Source: Streptococcus pneumoniae
GTDB taxonomy: Bacteria > Bacillota > Bacilli > Lactobacillales > Streptococcaceae
Length of the DNA stretch: 51,824 nt
Direction: 5' to 3'
NCBI RefSeq assembly: GCF_001096185.1
Contig: NZ_CRPU01000012.1
Coordinates: 1 to 51,824 of the forward strand
Shown: positions 25,241 to 33,236 of the stretch, piece after piece
Numbering within the stretch: position 1 is the first letter of the stretch
Layout of the letters: each line of letters begins with the position of its first letter
The notes under the pieces: model-generated
The model's input: only the letters and a program-made list of their open reading frames with translations
Told to the model about the DNA's origin: nothing
The model's database searches: none
Program-made: the position numbers and the translations under genes

Positions 25241-25323
25241 TGCAAAAAGCATTAGTCCTGTTTGGCTTACCAAGCGGGAGTAAATCAACATCTCGCTTGG
25301 AATTCCTAGCGAGATGTTTTTTT
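25233..25323 (+). promoter_or_regulatory. Leucine attenuator (pause hairpin, antiterminator, terminator)
   Basis: Hairpin 1 is GGGCTAGTGC / GCATTAGTCC (25233-25260), with G-T pairs. CCAAGCG (25270-25276) can pair with CGCTTGG (25294-25300) as an antiterminator. The terminator is AACATCTCGCT (25287-25297) / AGCGAGATGTT (25308-25318) with a seven-T run at 25317-25323. The antiterminator uses bases of the terminator's left arm, so the two exclude each other. Confidence 0.85.
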
Positions 25324-25352
25324 AAAACCACATTTGGAAAAGGGGAAATCTT

Positions 25353-26915
25353 ATGAGAACAGTTGAATTTTTAGATACTAGCCTTCGGGATGGAGAGCAG
25401 ACACCTGGTGTTAATTTTTCAATCAAGGAAAAAATTGCCATTGCAAGGCAGCTGGAGAAATGGGGCATTTCAGCCATTGAAGCTGGTTTCCCAGCTGCTA
25501 GTCCAGATTCATTCACAGCAGTTCAGGAGATCGCCAAAGTCTTGAAGACAACAGCGGTAACTGGTCTGGCCCGCTCTGTCAAGTCTGATATTGATGCTTG
25601 CTATGAGGCACTCAAGGACGCCAAGTATCCACAGGTTCACGTCTTTATCGCTACCAGTCCGATTCACCGAAAGTATAAGCTCAATAAGAGCAAGAAAGAG
25701 ATTTTAGAGGCTATTAAGGAGCATGTTTCCTATGCCCGTTCTAAGTTTGAAATGGTCGAGTTCTCGCCTGAAGATGCGACTAGAACCGAGTTGGATTTCC
25801 TCCTGCAAGTTGTTCAAACAGCTGTAGATGCAGGTGCGACTTATATCAATATTCCTGATACGGTAGGATTTACCACGCCAGAAGAGTATGGTGCTATCTT
25901 CAAACACCTGATTGACAATGTACAAACAGACCGTCAGATTATCTATTCTCCTCACTGTCACGATGACCTCGGAATGGCAGTAGCTAATAGCCTTGCTGCT
26001 GTCAAGAATGGTGCAGGACGTGTTGAAGGAACTATCAACGGTATTGGTGAGAGAGCTGGAAATGCTGCTTTGGAAGAAATTGCAGTAGCCCTCAATATTC
26101 GCCAAGATTACTACCAAGCAGAAACCAGTATTGTCCTAAATGAGACAATCAATACGTCAGAAATGGTTTCTCGCTTCTCAGGTATTCCAGTTCCTAAAAA
26201 CAAGGCTGTGGTCGGTGGCAATGCCTTTTCTCACGAGTCTGGTATTCACCAAGACGGAGTCCTTAAAAATCCTCTTACTTATGAAATCATTACACCTGAA
26301 TTGGTTGGTGTTAAAAGTAATAGTCTTCCGCTTGGTAAATTGTCAGGACGCCATGCCTTTATTGAGAAACTAAGAGAATTGGCCCTAGACTTTACAGAGG
26401 AGGACATCAAGCCACTCTTTGCGAAGTTTAAGGCACTGGCAGACAAGAAACAAGAAATCACAGATGCAGATATTCGTGCGCTGGTAGCTGGAACCATGGT
26501 TGAAAATCCAGAAGGCTTCCACTTTGATGATTTACAACTGCAAACCCATGCAGATAATGACATTGAAGCGCTTGTTAGCCTGGCTAATATGGATGGTGAG
26601 AAAGTCGAATTTAATGCGACAGGGCAAGGTTCCGTTGAAGCAATCTTTAACGCTATCGATAAGTTCTTTAATCAATCCGTCCGCTTGGTGTCTTATACCA
26701 TTGATGCGGTGACAGATGGAATTGATGCCCAGGCTCGGGTCTTGGTCACTGTTGAAAACAGAGATACAGAAACTATCTTTAATGCAGCAGGTCTTGATTT
26801 CGATGTGTTGAAGGCTTCGGCTATTGCCTACATCAATGCCAATACCTTTGTTCAAAAAGAGAATGCTGGTGAGATGGGACGTAGCGTTTCTTATCGCGAC
26901 ATGCCTAGTGTGTAA
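25353..26915 (+). CDS. leuA: 2-isopropylmalate synthase
   Basis: A 520-aa enzyme condensing acetyl-CoA with 2-oxoisovalerate, the first step of leucine synthesis. The catalytic TIM barrel opens with LDTSLRDGEQTPG (7-19), and the metal-binding HCHDD is at 201-205, followed by NGIGERAGNAALEE. The C-terminal domain (about 390-520) is the leucine-binding regulatory domain. AAAGGGG is upstream of the ATG, 29 nt after the attenuator T-run. First gene of leuABCD. Confidence 0.95.
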   Translation: MRTVEFLDTSLRDGEQTPGVNFSIKEKIAIARQLEKWGISAIEAGFPAASPDSFTAVQEIAKVLKTTAVTGLARSVKSDIDACYEALKDAKYPQVHVFIATSPIHRKYKLNKSKKEILEAIKEHVSYARSKFEMVEFSPEDATRTELDFLLQVVQTAVDAGATYINIPDTVGFTTPEEYGAIFKHLIDNVQTDRQIIYSPHCHDDLGMAVANSLAAVKNGAGRVEGTINGIGERAGNAALEEIAVALNIRQDYYQAETSIVLNETINTSEMVSRFSGIPVPKNKAVVGGNAFSHESGIHQDGVLKNPLTYEIITPELVGVKSNSLPLGKLSGRHAFIEKLRELALDFTEEDIKPLFAKFKALADKKQEITDADIRALVAGTMVENPEGFHFDDLQLQTHADNDIEALVSLANMDGEKVEFNATGQGSVEAIFNAIDKFFNQSVRLVSYTIDAVTDGIDAQARVLVTVENRDTETIFNAAGLDFDVLKASAIAYINANTFVQKENAGEMGRSVSYRDMPSV

Positions 26916-26926
26916 AGGAGAAGGCT

Positions 26927-27964
26927 ATGACAAAGAAAATAGTAGCTCTAGCAGGGGATGGAATCGGCCCAGAAATCATGGAGGCTGGTTTAGAGGTTCT
27001 GGAAGCTCTAGCTGAAAAAACAGGTTTTGACTATGAGATTGATAGACGACCTTTTGGAGGTGCAGGTATCGATGCTGCAGGGCATCCCTTACCTGACGAA
27101 ACCCTCAAGGTATGTCGTGAAGCAGATGCCATTCTCCTAGCGGCTATCGGTAGTCCTCAGTATGATGGAGCAGCGGTTCGGCCTGAACAAGGCTTGTTAG
27201 CTCTCCGTAAGGAACTCAATCTTTACGCTAATATTCGCCCTGTAAAAATCTTTGACAGTCTTAAGCATTTGTCACCACTCAAAGGAGAACGAATTGCTGG
27301 TGTAGACTTTGTCGTGGTGCGTGAGTTGACAGGCGGGATTTACTTTGGTGATCATATTCTTGAAGAGCACAAAGCGCGTGATATCAACGACTATAGCTAT
27401 GAGGAAGTGGAGCGGATTATTCGCAAAGCCTTTGAAATCGCAAGAAATCGCAGAAAAATCCTTACTAGTATCGATAAGCAAAATGTTCTAGCGACCTCAA
27501 AACTCTGGCGGAAAGTAGCTGAGGAAGTCGCCCAGGATTTCCCAGATGTAACCTTGGAACACCAGTTAGTGGACTCAGCTGCCATGCTCATGATTACCAA
27601 TCCTACTAAGTTTGATGTCATCGTGACAGAAAATCTTTTCGGAGATATTCTATCTGATGAATCAAGCGTTTTATCTGGCACACTTGGGGTTATGCCATCA
27701 GCCAGTCATTCTGAAAAGGGTTCAAGTCTCTATGAGCCCATTCACGGTTCAGCGCCTGATATTGCAGGTCAAGGAATTGCCAATCCTATTTCCATGATTT
27801 TATCAGTGGCCATGATGTTGAGAGATAGTTTCGGACGTTATGATGATGCGGAGCGTATCGAGCAGGCTGTAGAGGCAAGTTTGGCAGCTGGCATTTTAAC
27901 GAGAGATATAGGAGGTCAGGCATCGACCAAGGAAATGACAGAAGCGATTATTGCAAGGTTATGA
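26927..27964 (+). CDS. leuB: 3-isopropylmalate dehydrogenase
   Basis: A 345-aa NAD-dependent beta-decarboxylating dehydrogenase. The N-terminal LAGDGIGPEIM, the RELTGGIYFGD loop and the metal-binding DILSDESSVLSGTLG are intact. AAGGAG precedes the ATG. Its TGA overlaps the next gene's start by four bases (ATGA), so translation of the small DUF1294 gene is coupled to it. Confidence 0.95.
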   Translation: MTKKIVALAGDGIGPEIMEAGLEVLEALAEKTGFDYEIDRRPFGGAGIDAAGHPLPDETLKVCREADAILLAAIGSPQYDGAAVRPEQGLLALRKELNLYANIRPVKIFDSLKHLSPLKGERIAGVDFVVVRELTGGIYFGDHILEEHKARDINDYSYEEVERIIRKAFEIARNRRKILTSIDKQNVLATSKLWRKVAEEVAQDFPDVTLEHQLVDSAAMLMITNPTKFDVIVTENLFGDILSDESSVLSGTLGVMPSASHSEKGSSLYEPIHGSAPDIAGQGIANPISMILSVAMMLRDSFGRYDDAERIEQAVEASLAAGILTRDIGGQASTKEMTEAIIARL

Positions 27965-28230
27965 AGTTAGACGAAAAAATTACTCTAGCCCTCTTGATTT
28001 GGAATGTCATGATTTTCTTGATTTATGGCATTGATAAATCCAAGGCAAGGAGAAGAGCTTGGCGCATTCCAGAGAAAATCTTACTCATTTTAGCCTTTAC
28101 TTGTGGTGGTTTTGGTGCTTGGTTAGCAGGAATCACCTTTCACCACAAGACTAGAAAATGGTATTTTAAAACGGTTTGGTTTCTTGGGATAGTGACCACA
28201 CTAGTAGCCTTATATTTTATTTGGAGGTAA
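27961..28230 (+). CDS. DUF1294 membrane protein inside the leu operon
   Basis: An 89-aa protein with about three membrane segments. It matches the DUF1294 family: IYGIDKSKARRRAWRIPEKILL, then FTCGGFGAWLAG and a HHKTRKWYFKTVW segment. Its function is unknown. It begins within leuB (ATGA overlap) and ends 3 nt before leuC, so it is locked into the leucine operon. No known leucine step needs it. Confidence 0.82.
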   Translation: MKLDEKITLALLIWNVMIFLIYGIDKSKARRRAWRIPEKILLILAFTCGGFGAWLAGITFHHKTRKWYFKTVWFLGIVTTLVALYFIWR

Positions 28231-28233
28231 TGG

Positions 28234-29616
28234 ATGGCAGGAAAATCGATTTTTGATAAATTATGGGACCGTCATGTCATCACAGGAGAAGAGGGGCAAC
28301 CACAACTCATGTATGTGGACCAGCACTATATCCACGAAGTGACCAGTCCCCAAGCCTTTCAAGGATTACGAGACGCAGGTCGCAGATTGAGACGACCAGA
28401 CTTGACATTTGGCACCTTTGACCACAATGTCCCGACAGTCAATATCTACGATATTCGAGATGTGATTTCTAAGGCACAAATTGATAAGCTGGCTGAAAAT
28501 GTTGAGGAGTTTGGGATTGAACATGCGGCCCACGGTTCTGAAAAACAGGGGATCGTTCACATGGTTGGACCAGAAACAGGACGAACCCAACCAGGGAAAT
28601 TCATCGTCTGTGGAGACAGTCACACAGCAACTCACGGTGCTTTCGGAGCGATCGCCTTTGGAATTGGAACTAGTGAGGTCGAGCATGTCTTCGCTACCCA
28701 AACACTCTGGCAGGTCAAACCCAAGAAAATGTTGGTGGAATTCACAGGTGTTCCTCAAAAAGGAGTTTACTCCAAGGATTTTATTCTCGCTCTGATTGCC
28801 AAGTACGGCGTTGCCTGCGGTGTCGGCTACGTGGTGGAATATCGGGGACAAGCGATTGATGCACTGAGTATGGAAGAGCGAATGACCATCTGTAATATGT
28901 CTATTGAGTTTGGCTCTAAGATGGGAATTATGAATCCGGATCAAACCACCTATGATTATCTCAAGGGACGCGAGTGTGTTCCAGAGGACTTTGAAGAGGC
29001 TGTGGCGGATTGGAAAACAATTGTCAGTGATGATGATGCTGTTTATGATAAGGTTATCCAGATGGATGTCTCAGACTTGGCTCCCATGGTGACCTGGGGA
29101 ACCAATCCTGCTATGGGTGTTGATTTTGATAGTAGCTTCCCAGAAATTAAGGATATGAATGATGAGCGAGCCTACAATTACATGAATTTAGAGCCAGGAC
29201 AAAAGCCAGCAGATATTAAACTAGGCTATATCTTTATTGGGTCTTGTACCAATGCTCGTCTCAGTGACTTGCAACTGGCGGCTCGATTTGTTAAGGGGAA
29301 GAAAATTGCGCCCAACTTAACTGCTATCGTGGTACCAGGTTCTCGCCCCGTTAAGAGAGCTGCCGAGAAGTTGGGCTTGGACAAGGTTTTCCTAGATGCT
29401 GGCTTTGAATGGCGGGACCCTGGTTGCTCCATGTGTCTGGGGATGAATCCTGACAAGGTACCAGATGGTGTTCACTGCGCCTCAACCAGCAACCGCAACT
29501 TTGAGGACAGGCAGGGCTTTGGTGCTAAGACTCATCTCTGTAGTCCAGCCATGGCAGCTGCGGCAGCTATTGCAGGGCGCTTTGTAGATGTTCGACAAAT
29601 GCCAGAAGCCCAGTAA
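28234..29616 (+). CDS. leuC: 3-isopropylmalate dehydratase large subunit
   Basis: A 460-aa aconitase-family subunit that isomerises 2- to 3-isopropylmalate with LeuD. The [4Fe-4S] ligands are the Cys in IGSCTNAR and the two in [29 protein letters not shown]-type substrate residues are present (written as [12 protein letters not shown] here). GGAGG lies 6 nt upstream of the start, inside the last codons of the DUF1294 gene. Confidence 0.95.
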   Translation: MAGKSIFDKLWDRHVITGEEGQPQLMYVDQHYIHEVTSPQAFQGLRDAGRRLRRPDLTFGTFDHNVPTVNIYDIRDVISKAQIDKLAENVEEFGIEHAAHGSEKQGIVHMVGPETGRTQPGKFIVCGDSHTATHGAFGAIAFGIGTSEVEHVFATQTLWQVKPKKMLVEFTGVPQKGVYSKDFILALIAKYGVACGVGYVVEYRGQAIDALSMEERMTICNMSIEFGSKMGIMNPDQTTYDYLKGRECVPEDFEEAVADWKTIVSDDDAVYDKVIQMDVSDLAPMVTWGTNPAMGVDFDSSFPEIKDMNDERAYNYMNLEPGQKPADIKLGYIFIGSCTNARLSDLQLAARFVKGKKIAPNLTAIVVPGSRPVKRAAEKLGLDKVFLDAGFEWRDPGCSMCLGMNPDKVPDGVHCASTSNRNFEDRQGFGAKTHLCSPAMAAAAAIAGRFVDVRQMPEAQ

Positions 29617-29625
29617 GGAGAGGTT

Positions 29626-30219
29626 ATGGAGAAATTTACAGTTTATACAGGAACGACCGTTCCTCTCATGAATGATAACATCGACACCGACCAAATCCTA
29701 CCCAAGCAGTTTCTCAAGTTAATTGATAAAAAAGGCTTTGGTAAGTACCTCATGTATGCTTGGCGTTATTTGGATGATTTCTATACTGAGGACCCAGACT
29801 TTGTCTTTAACCGGCCTGAATATCGTAAAGCCAGTATCCTCATCTCAGGTGATAACTTTGGGGCAGGCTCTTCGAGGGAACACGCGGCTTGGGCTCTAGC
29901 GGACTATGGTTTTAGGGTTGTGATTGCGGGGTCTTTTGGTGATATTCATTACAATAATGAACTCAATAATGGCATGTTACCTATTGTTCAGCCCAGAGAG
30001 GTTAGAGAGAAACTAGCCCAGCTAAAATCAACTGACCAGGTAACTGTGGACTTGGAACAACAAAAAATCATCTCACCAATTGGAGAATTCACTTTTGAAA
30101 TCGATAGTGAGTGGAAACACAAACTCTTAAATGGTTTGGATGATATCGGTATTACCTTGCAGTATGAAGACTTGATTGCTGCTTATGAAAACCAACGACC
30201 AGCCTACTGGCAGGATTAG
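29626..30219 (+). CDS. leuD: 3-isopropylmalate dehydratase small subunit
   Basis: A 197-aa swivelling-domain partner of LeuC. Typical segments are [15 protein letters not shown], the substrate-recognition [17 protein letters not shown] and later [20 protein letters not shown] is about 3-8 nt upstream of the ATG; the gap after leuC is 9 nt. Last gene of the leucine pathway in this operon. Confidence 0.95.
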   Translation: MEKFTVYTGTTVPLMNDNIDTDQILPKQFLKLIDKKGFGKYLMYAWRYLDDFYTEDPDFVFNRPEYRKASILISGDNFGAGSSREHAAWALADYGFRVVIAGSFGDIHYNNELNNGMLPIVQPREVREKLAQLKSTDQVTVDLEQQKIISPIGEFTFEIDSEWKHKLLNGLDDIGITLQYEDLIAAYENQRPAYWQD

Positions 30220-30246
30220 AAGAAAAATAGAAAAGGAAATAGAACT

Positions 30247-31026
30247 ATGACAAAACACATTCAATGGAAGGGAACACTTTCACAAGAAGGCTATGATATT
30301 TTAAAAGGTGAGGGCGGATGTATCGTTTGTCCTACTAAAGTTGGTTACATCATCATGACTAGCGACAAGGCTGGTCTTGAACGTAAGTTTGAAGCCAAAG
30401 AACGTAACCGTAACAAACCAGGTGTTGTTCTCTGTGGTAGCATGGATGAGCTTCGTGCTTTAGCACAACTCAACCCAGAAATTGAAGCCTTCTACCAAAA
30501 ACATTGGGATGAAGATATTCTTCTTGGTTGTATCCTTCCTTGGAAACCAGAAGCCTTTGAAAAACTGAAAGCATACGGTGATGGCCGTGAAGAACTGATG
30601 ACTGACGTTCGTGGTACTAGCTGTTTCGTTATTAAGTTTGGGAAAGCTGGTGAACAATTGGCTGCCAAACTTTGGGAAGAAGGCAAGATGGTTTATGCCT
30701 CATCAGCTAATCCATCTGGAAAAGGAAATCGTGGTAAGGTAGAAGGTATCGGAGAACGCATCGAAGGGGCAGTTGACCTTGTTATCGAGGCGGACGACTA
30801 TGTGGCATCTATCCAACCTGACAAAACGATTGAAACACGCTACGAGCAAGGTGTGATGGTGTCTATGGCCGATAAAGACGGTAAACTCATCCCGGAACAA
30901 GGAGGAGCACGCTCAACTTCACTAGCACCAGTTGTAATCCGAAAAGGGCTTGATATTGATAAAATCATGATGCACCTGTCAGACACCTTTAACTCATGGG
31001 ACTACCGTCAGGGTGAGTATTATTAG
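30247..31026 (+). CDS. YrdC/Sua5-family protein
   Basis: A 259-aa protein with the YrdC fold. GGCIVCPTKVGYIIMTSD, the basic KERNRNKPGVV and VYASSANPSGKGNRG (the SAN motif) correspond to the ATP/threonylcarbamoyl-AMP site of L-threonylcarbamoyladenylate synthases. The spacing and the C-terminal part differ from canonical TsaC/Sua5, so it may be a paralogue rather than the t6A enzyme. It begins 27 nt after leuD and is probably read from the leu promoter. Confidence 0.75.
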   Translation: MTKHIQWKGTLSQEGYDILKGEGGCIVCPTKVGYIIMTSDKAGLERKFEAKERNRNKPGVVLCGSMDELRALAQLNPEIEAFYQKHWDEDILLGCILPWKPEAFEKLKAYGDGREELMTDVRGTSCFVIKFGKAGEQLAAKLWEEGKMVYASSANPSGKGNRGKVEGIGERIEGAVDLVIEADDYVASIQPDKTIETRYEQGVMVSMADKDGKLIPEQGGARSTSLAPVVIRKGLDIDKIMMHLSDTFNSWDYRQGEYY

Positions 31027-31031
31027 CATGT

Positions 31032-31077
31032 AGAAGAAGTGGGGAGAAAATAATCTCTCCTCTTTCTTTTGTTTTTT
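31032..31077 (+). terminator. Terminator after the leu operon and yrdC-like gene
   Basis: GGGGAGA (31041-31047) pairs with TCTCTCC (31054-31060), one G-T pair, followed by a T-rich stretch to 31077. Confidence 0.7.
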
Positions 31078-31122
31078 AACAAAAGTAAAATCCGAACGAT
31101 ATATTTTTATTCATAAAATTAT

Positions 31123-31151
31123 TTGACAAAAACTGTACTTTGGTTTATAAT
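31123..31151 (+). promoter_or_regulatory. Promoter of guaC
   Basis: TTGACA (31123-31128), 17-nt spacer, TATAAT (31146-31151): a consensus promoter. Transcription should start near 31158, giving a leader of about 70 nt. Confidence 0.88.
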
Positions 31152-31157
31152 AAATTA

Positions 31158-31229
31158 AGGAAACGTCGGAAAAAGGCGTAGTGATGCGAGAGCATAGGTA
31201 GGTCATTACAAAAGAAATGAGACATCGAT
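31158..31229 (+). promoter_or_regulatory. Structured leader of guaC
   Basis: Two stems can form: ACGTC (31163-31167) / GGCGT (31175-31179), and GTAGTG-ATGC (31178-31187) / GCAT (31192-31195) and CATTAC (31204-31209) with a GAGA tetraloop and an 8-base bulge AGGTAGGT on the 3' side. The stems share bases 31178-31179, so they compete. The ribosome site near the ATG is weak (ATGAGAC). I match it to no riboswitch class I know. Confidence 0.55.
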
Positions 31230-32216
31230 ATGTTAAATGAATTTCCAATTTTCGATTACGAAGATATTCAATTGATTCCAAATAAATGTGTGATTAAAAG
31301 CCGTGCAGAAGCGGACACAAGTGTCACTCTAGGAAAGCACACCTTTAAACTACCTGTTGTGCCAGCTAATATGCAGACGATTTTGGATGAAAATGTAGCA
31401 GAGCAACTGGCTAAAGGTGGTTACTTCTACATTATGCATCGTTTTGATGAAGCAGGACGCATTCCTTTTATTAAACGCATGCATGATCAAGGGCTCATTG
31501 CTTCTATCTCTGTCGGTGTTAAGGATTATGAGTATGATTTTGTCAGCCAGCTCAAGGCTGATGCTCCTGAATACATCACGATTGACATTGCCCATGGTCA
31601 TGCGGATAGCGTGATTTCTATAATTCAACACATCAAGAAAGAATTGCCAGATACTTTTGTCATTGCTGGAAATGTGGGAACGCCAGAAGCTGTGCGTGAA
31701 CTTGAAAATGCTGGTGCGGATGCCACTAAGGTCGGAATTGGTCCTGGTAAGGTTTGTATCACCAAGGTCAAGACTGGTTTTGGTACAGGGGGCTGGCAAT
31801 TGGCTGCCCTTCGTTGGTGTGCTAAGGCTGCACGTAAACCGATTATCGCTGATGGTGGGATTCGTACTCATGGTGATATAGCCAAGTCTATCCGCTTCGG
31901 TGCCAGCATGGTCATGATTGGTTCCCTCTTTGCAGGACACGTCGAAAGTCCAGGGAAAACGATTGAAGTCGATGGTGAACAGTTCAAAGAGTACTACGGT
32001 TCAGCCTCACAATATCAAAAAGGTGCTTATAAAAACGTCGAAGGAAAACGCATCTTGCTTCCTGCTAAAGGACATCTGCAAGACACTTTAACTGAGATGG
32101 AACAAGACCTTCAAAGTGCTATCTCCTATGCAGGTGGACGTCAGGTTGCTGACCTTAAACATGTTGATTATGTTGTCGTGAAAAACTCCATCTGGAATGG
32201 GGATGCTTCCCACTAA
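31230..32216 (+). CDS. guaC: GMP reductase
   Basis: A 328-aa IMPDH/GMPR-family TIM barrel that converts GMP to IMP. The opening [18 protein letters not shown] and the active-site segment [17 protein letters not shown], where the Cys of VCIT is the nucleophile, mark it as GuaC of the Gram-positive type, and no CBS domains interrupt the barrel as in IMPDH. It balances purine pools. It stands alone behind its own promoter and leader. Confidence 0.93.
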   Translation: MLNEFPIFDYEDIQLIPNKCVIKSRAEADTSVTLGKHTFKLPVVPANMQTILDENVAEQLAKGGYFYIMHRFDEAGRIPFIKRMHDQGLIASISVGVKDYEYDFVSQLKADAPEYITIDIAHGHADSVISIIQHIKKELPDTFVIAGNVGTPEAVRELENAGADATKVGIGPGKVCITKVKTGFGTGGWQLAALRWCAKAARKPIIADGGIRTHGDIAKSIRFGASMVMIGSLFAGHVESPGKTIEVDGEQFKEYYGSASQYQKGAYKNVEGKRILLPAKGHLQDTLTEMEQDLQSAISYAGGRQVADLKHVDYVVVKNSIWNGDASH

Positions 32217-32243
32217 GATGGGCCATCTGACCAGAAAAAAACT

Positions 32244-32271
32244 TGTTATTAGAGCAAATTTCTGTTATAAT
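32244..32271 (+). promoter_or_regulatory. Promoter of tRNA-Arg
   Basis: TTGTTA (32244-32249), 16-nt spacer, TATAAT (32266-32271) with TGT just before the -10. It ends 11 nt before the mature tRNA. Confidence 0.75.
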
Positions 32272-32282
32272 AAAACAAGTTT

Positions 32283-32354
32283 CCACCCTTAGTGTAATGG
32301 ATATCACGTAAGATTCCGGTTCTTGAGATGGGGGTTCGATTCCCTCAGGGTGGA
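32283..32354 (+). tRNA. tRNA-Arg (anticodon CCG)
   Basis: The acceptor stem CCACCCT (32283-32289) pairs with AGGGTGG (32347-32353), discriminator A at 32354. The anticodon stem TAAGA/TCTTG surrounds the loop TTCCGGT with anticodon CCG at 32316-32318, reading the Arg codon CGG. The T-arm is GGGGG-TTCGATT-CCCTC. The CCA end is not encoded. The D-arm is short, as in other tRNA-Arg of this type. Confidence 0.93.
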
Positions 32355-32366
32355 TGTAAACATCCT

Positions 32367-32396
32367 AAAAAAGCCTTTAAATAGGGCTTTTTATTT
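32367..32396 (+). terminator. Terminator of tRNA-Arg
   Basis: AAAAAGCC pairs with GGGCTTTTT (with one G-T pair), and the transcript ends in TTTTTATTT. Confidence 0.8.
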
Positions 32397-32452
32397 ATCC
32401 TGCCTCAAATTTGCCTCTAAAACTGAAAATCATATTCGATAGAATGCCTAAA

Positions 32453-32503
32453 TCCCCTCCAGTTCCGTTTTAAAGTGACTCAGGGGGCTTTTTTTGATAT
32501 AAT
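32453..32503 (+). promoter_or_regulatory. Terminator abutting the rnc promoter
   Basis: CCCCT (32454-32458) with inner AGT pairs with ACT and AGGGG (to about 32486), followed by seven T (32489-32495). An extended -10, TGATATAAT (32495-32503), begins on the last T. So a terminator and the rnc promoter overlap by one base. A perfect palindrome ACTGATATCAGT (32511-32522) follows in the leader. Nothing else coding is seen in 32355-32537. Confidence 0.65.
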
Positions 32504-32537
32504 AAAAAGGACTGATATCAGTTAGAAAGAGGTTGGT

Positions 32538-33236
32538 ATGAAAGAATTACAAACTGTACTAAAGAATCATTTTGCAATCGAATTTGCAGACCAAAAGTTA
32601 CTGGAAACTGCCTTTACTCATACGAGTTATGCCAATGAGCATCGCCTCTTAAAAATTTCACACAATGAACGCTTGGAATTTTTAGGAGACGCTGTTCTAC
32701 AGTTATTGATTTCAGAATATCTGTATAAAAAATATCCTAAAAAGCCTGAAGGCGATTTGTCCAAACTCCGTGCCATGATTGTTCGCGAGGAGAGTTTGGC
32801 TGGTTTTGCGCGTGATTGCCAGTTTGATCAGTTTATCAAGCTGGGTAAAGGGGAAGAGAAGTCTGGTGGACGCAATCGTGACACCATTCTTGGTGATGCC
32901 TTCGAAGCCTTTCTTGGTGCCCTCCTTTTGGACAAGGATGTGGCCAAGGTTAAGGCATTTATCTATCAAGTCATGATTCCTAAGGTTGAAGCAGGCGAGT
33001 TTGAGATGATTACAGACTACAAAACCCATCTCCAAGAGTTGCTTCAGGTCAATGGCGATGTGGCTATTCGTTATCAGGTGATTTCTGAAACAGGACCTGC
33101 CCACGATAAGGTTTTTGATGTAGAAGTTCTTGTTGAAGGTAAGAGCATTGGTCAAGGTCAAGGTCGTTCTAAGAAACTAGCAGAGCAGGAAGCTGCCAAA
33201 AATGCCGTTGAGAAAGGGCTGGATTCATGTATTTAA
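32538..33236 (+). CDS. rnc: Ribonuclease III
   Basis: A 232-aa double-strand-specific endoribonuclease for rRNA and mRNA processing. The signature [15 protein letters not shown] (about 42-56) holds catalytic acidic residues, with a second set in [10 protein letters not shown]. The C-terminal double-stranded RNA-binding domain spans about 155-230 ([10 protein letters not shown] through [13 protein letters not shown]). AGAGGTTGGT precedes the ATG. It overlaps smc by 10 nt, a conserved Firmicute pairing. Confidence 0.95.
   Translation: MKELQTVLKNHFAIEFADQKLLETAFTHTSYANEHRLLKISHNERLEFLGDAVLQLLISEYLYKKYPKKPEGDLSKLRAMIVREESLAGFARDCQFDQFIKLGKGEEKSGGRNRDTILGDAFEAFLGALLLDKDVAKVKAFIYQVMIPKVEAGEFEMITDYKTHLQELLQVNGDVAIRYQVISETGPAHDKVFDVEVLVEGKSIGQGQGRSKKLAEQEAAKNAVEKGLDSCI

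Noticed and set aside
25157-25352. T-box riboswitch in the leu leader
   Set aside because: No specifier stem or conserved T-box bulge sequence is present; the leader peptide with Leu codons explains the control.
31158-31229. Purine riboswitch before guaC
   Set aside because: The conserved junction and the two kissing loops of the purine class are absent and the leader is too short.
32282-32355. An alternative tRNA frame with acceptor TCCACCC/GGGTGGA and an unusual U discriminator
   Set aside because: Setting the T-arm as GGGGG/CCCTC fixes the acceptor as CCACCCT/AGGGTGG one base later, with a normal A discriminator. The odd base was an alignment error.
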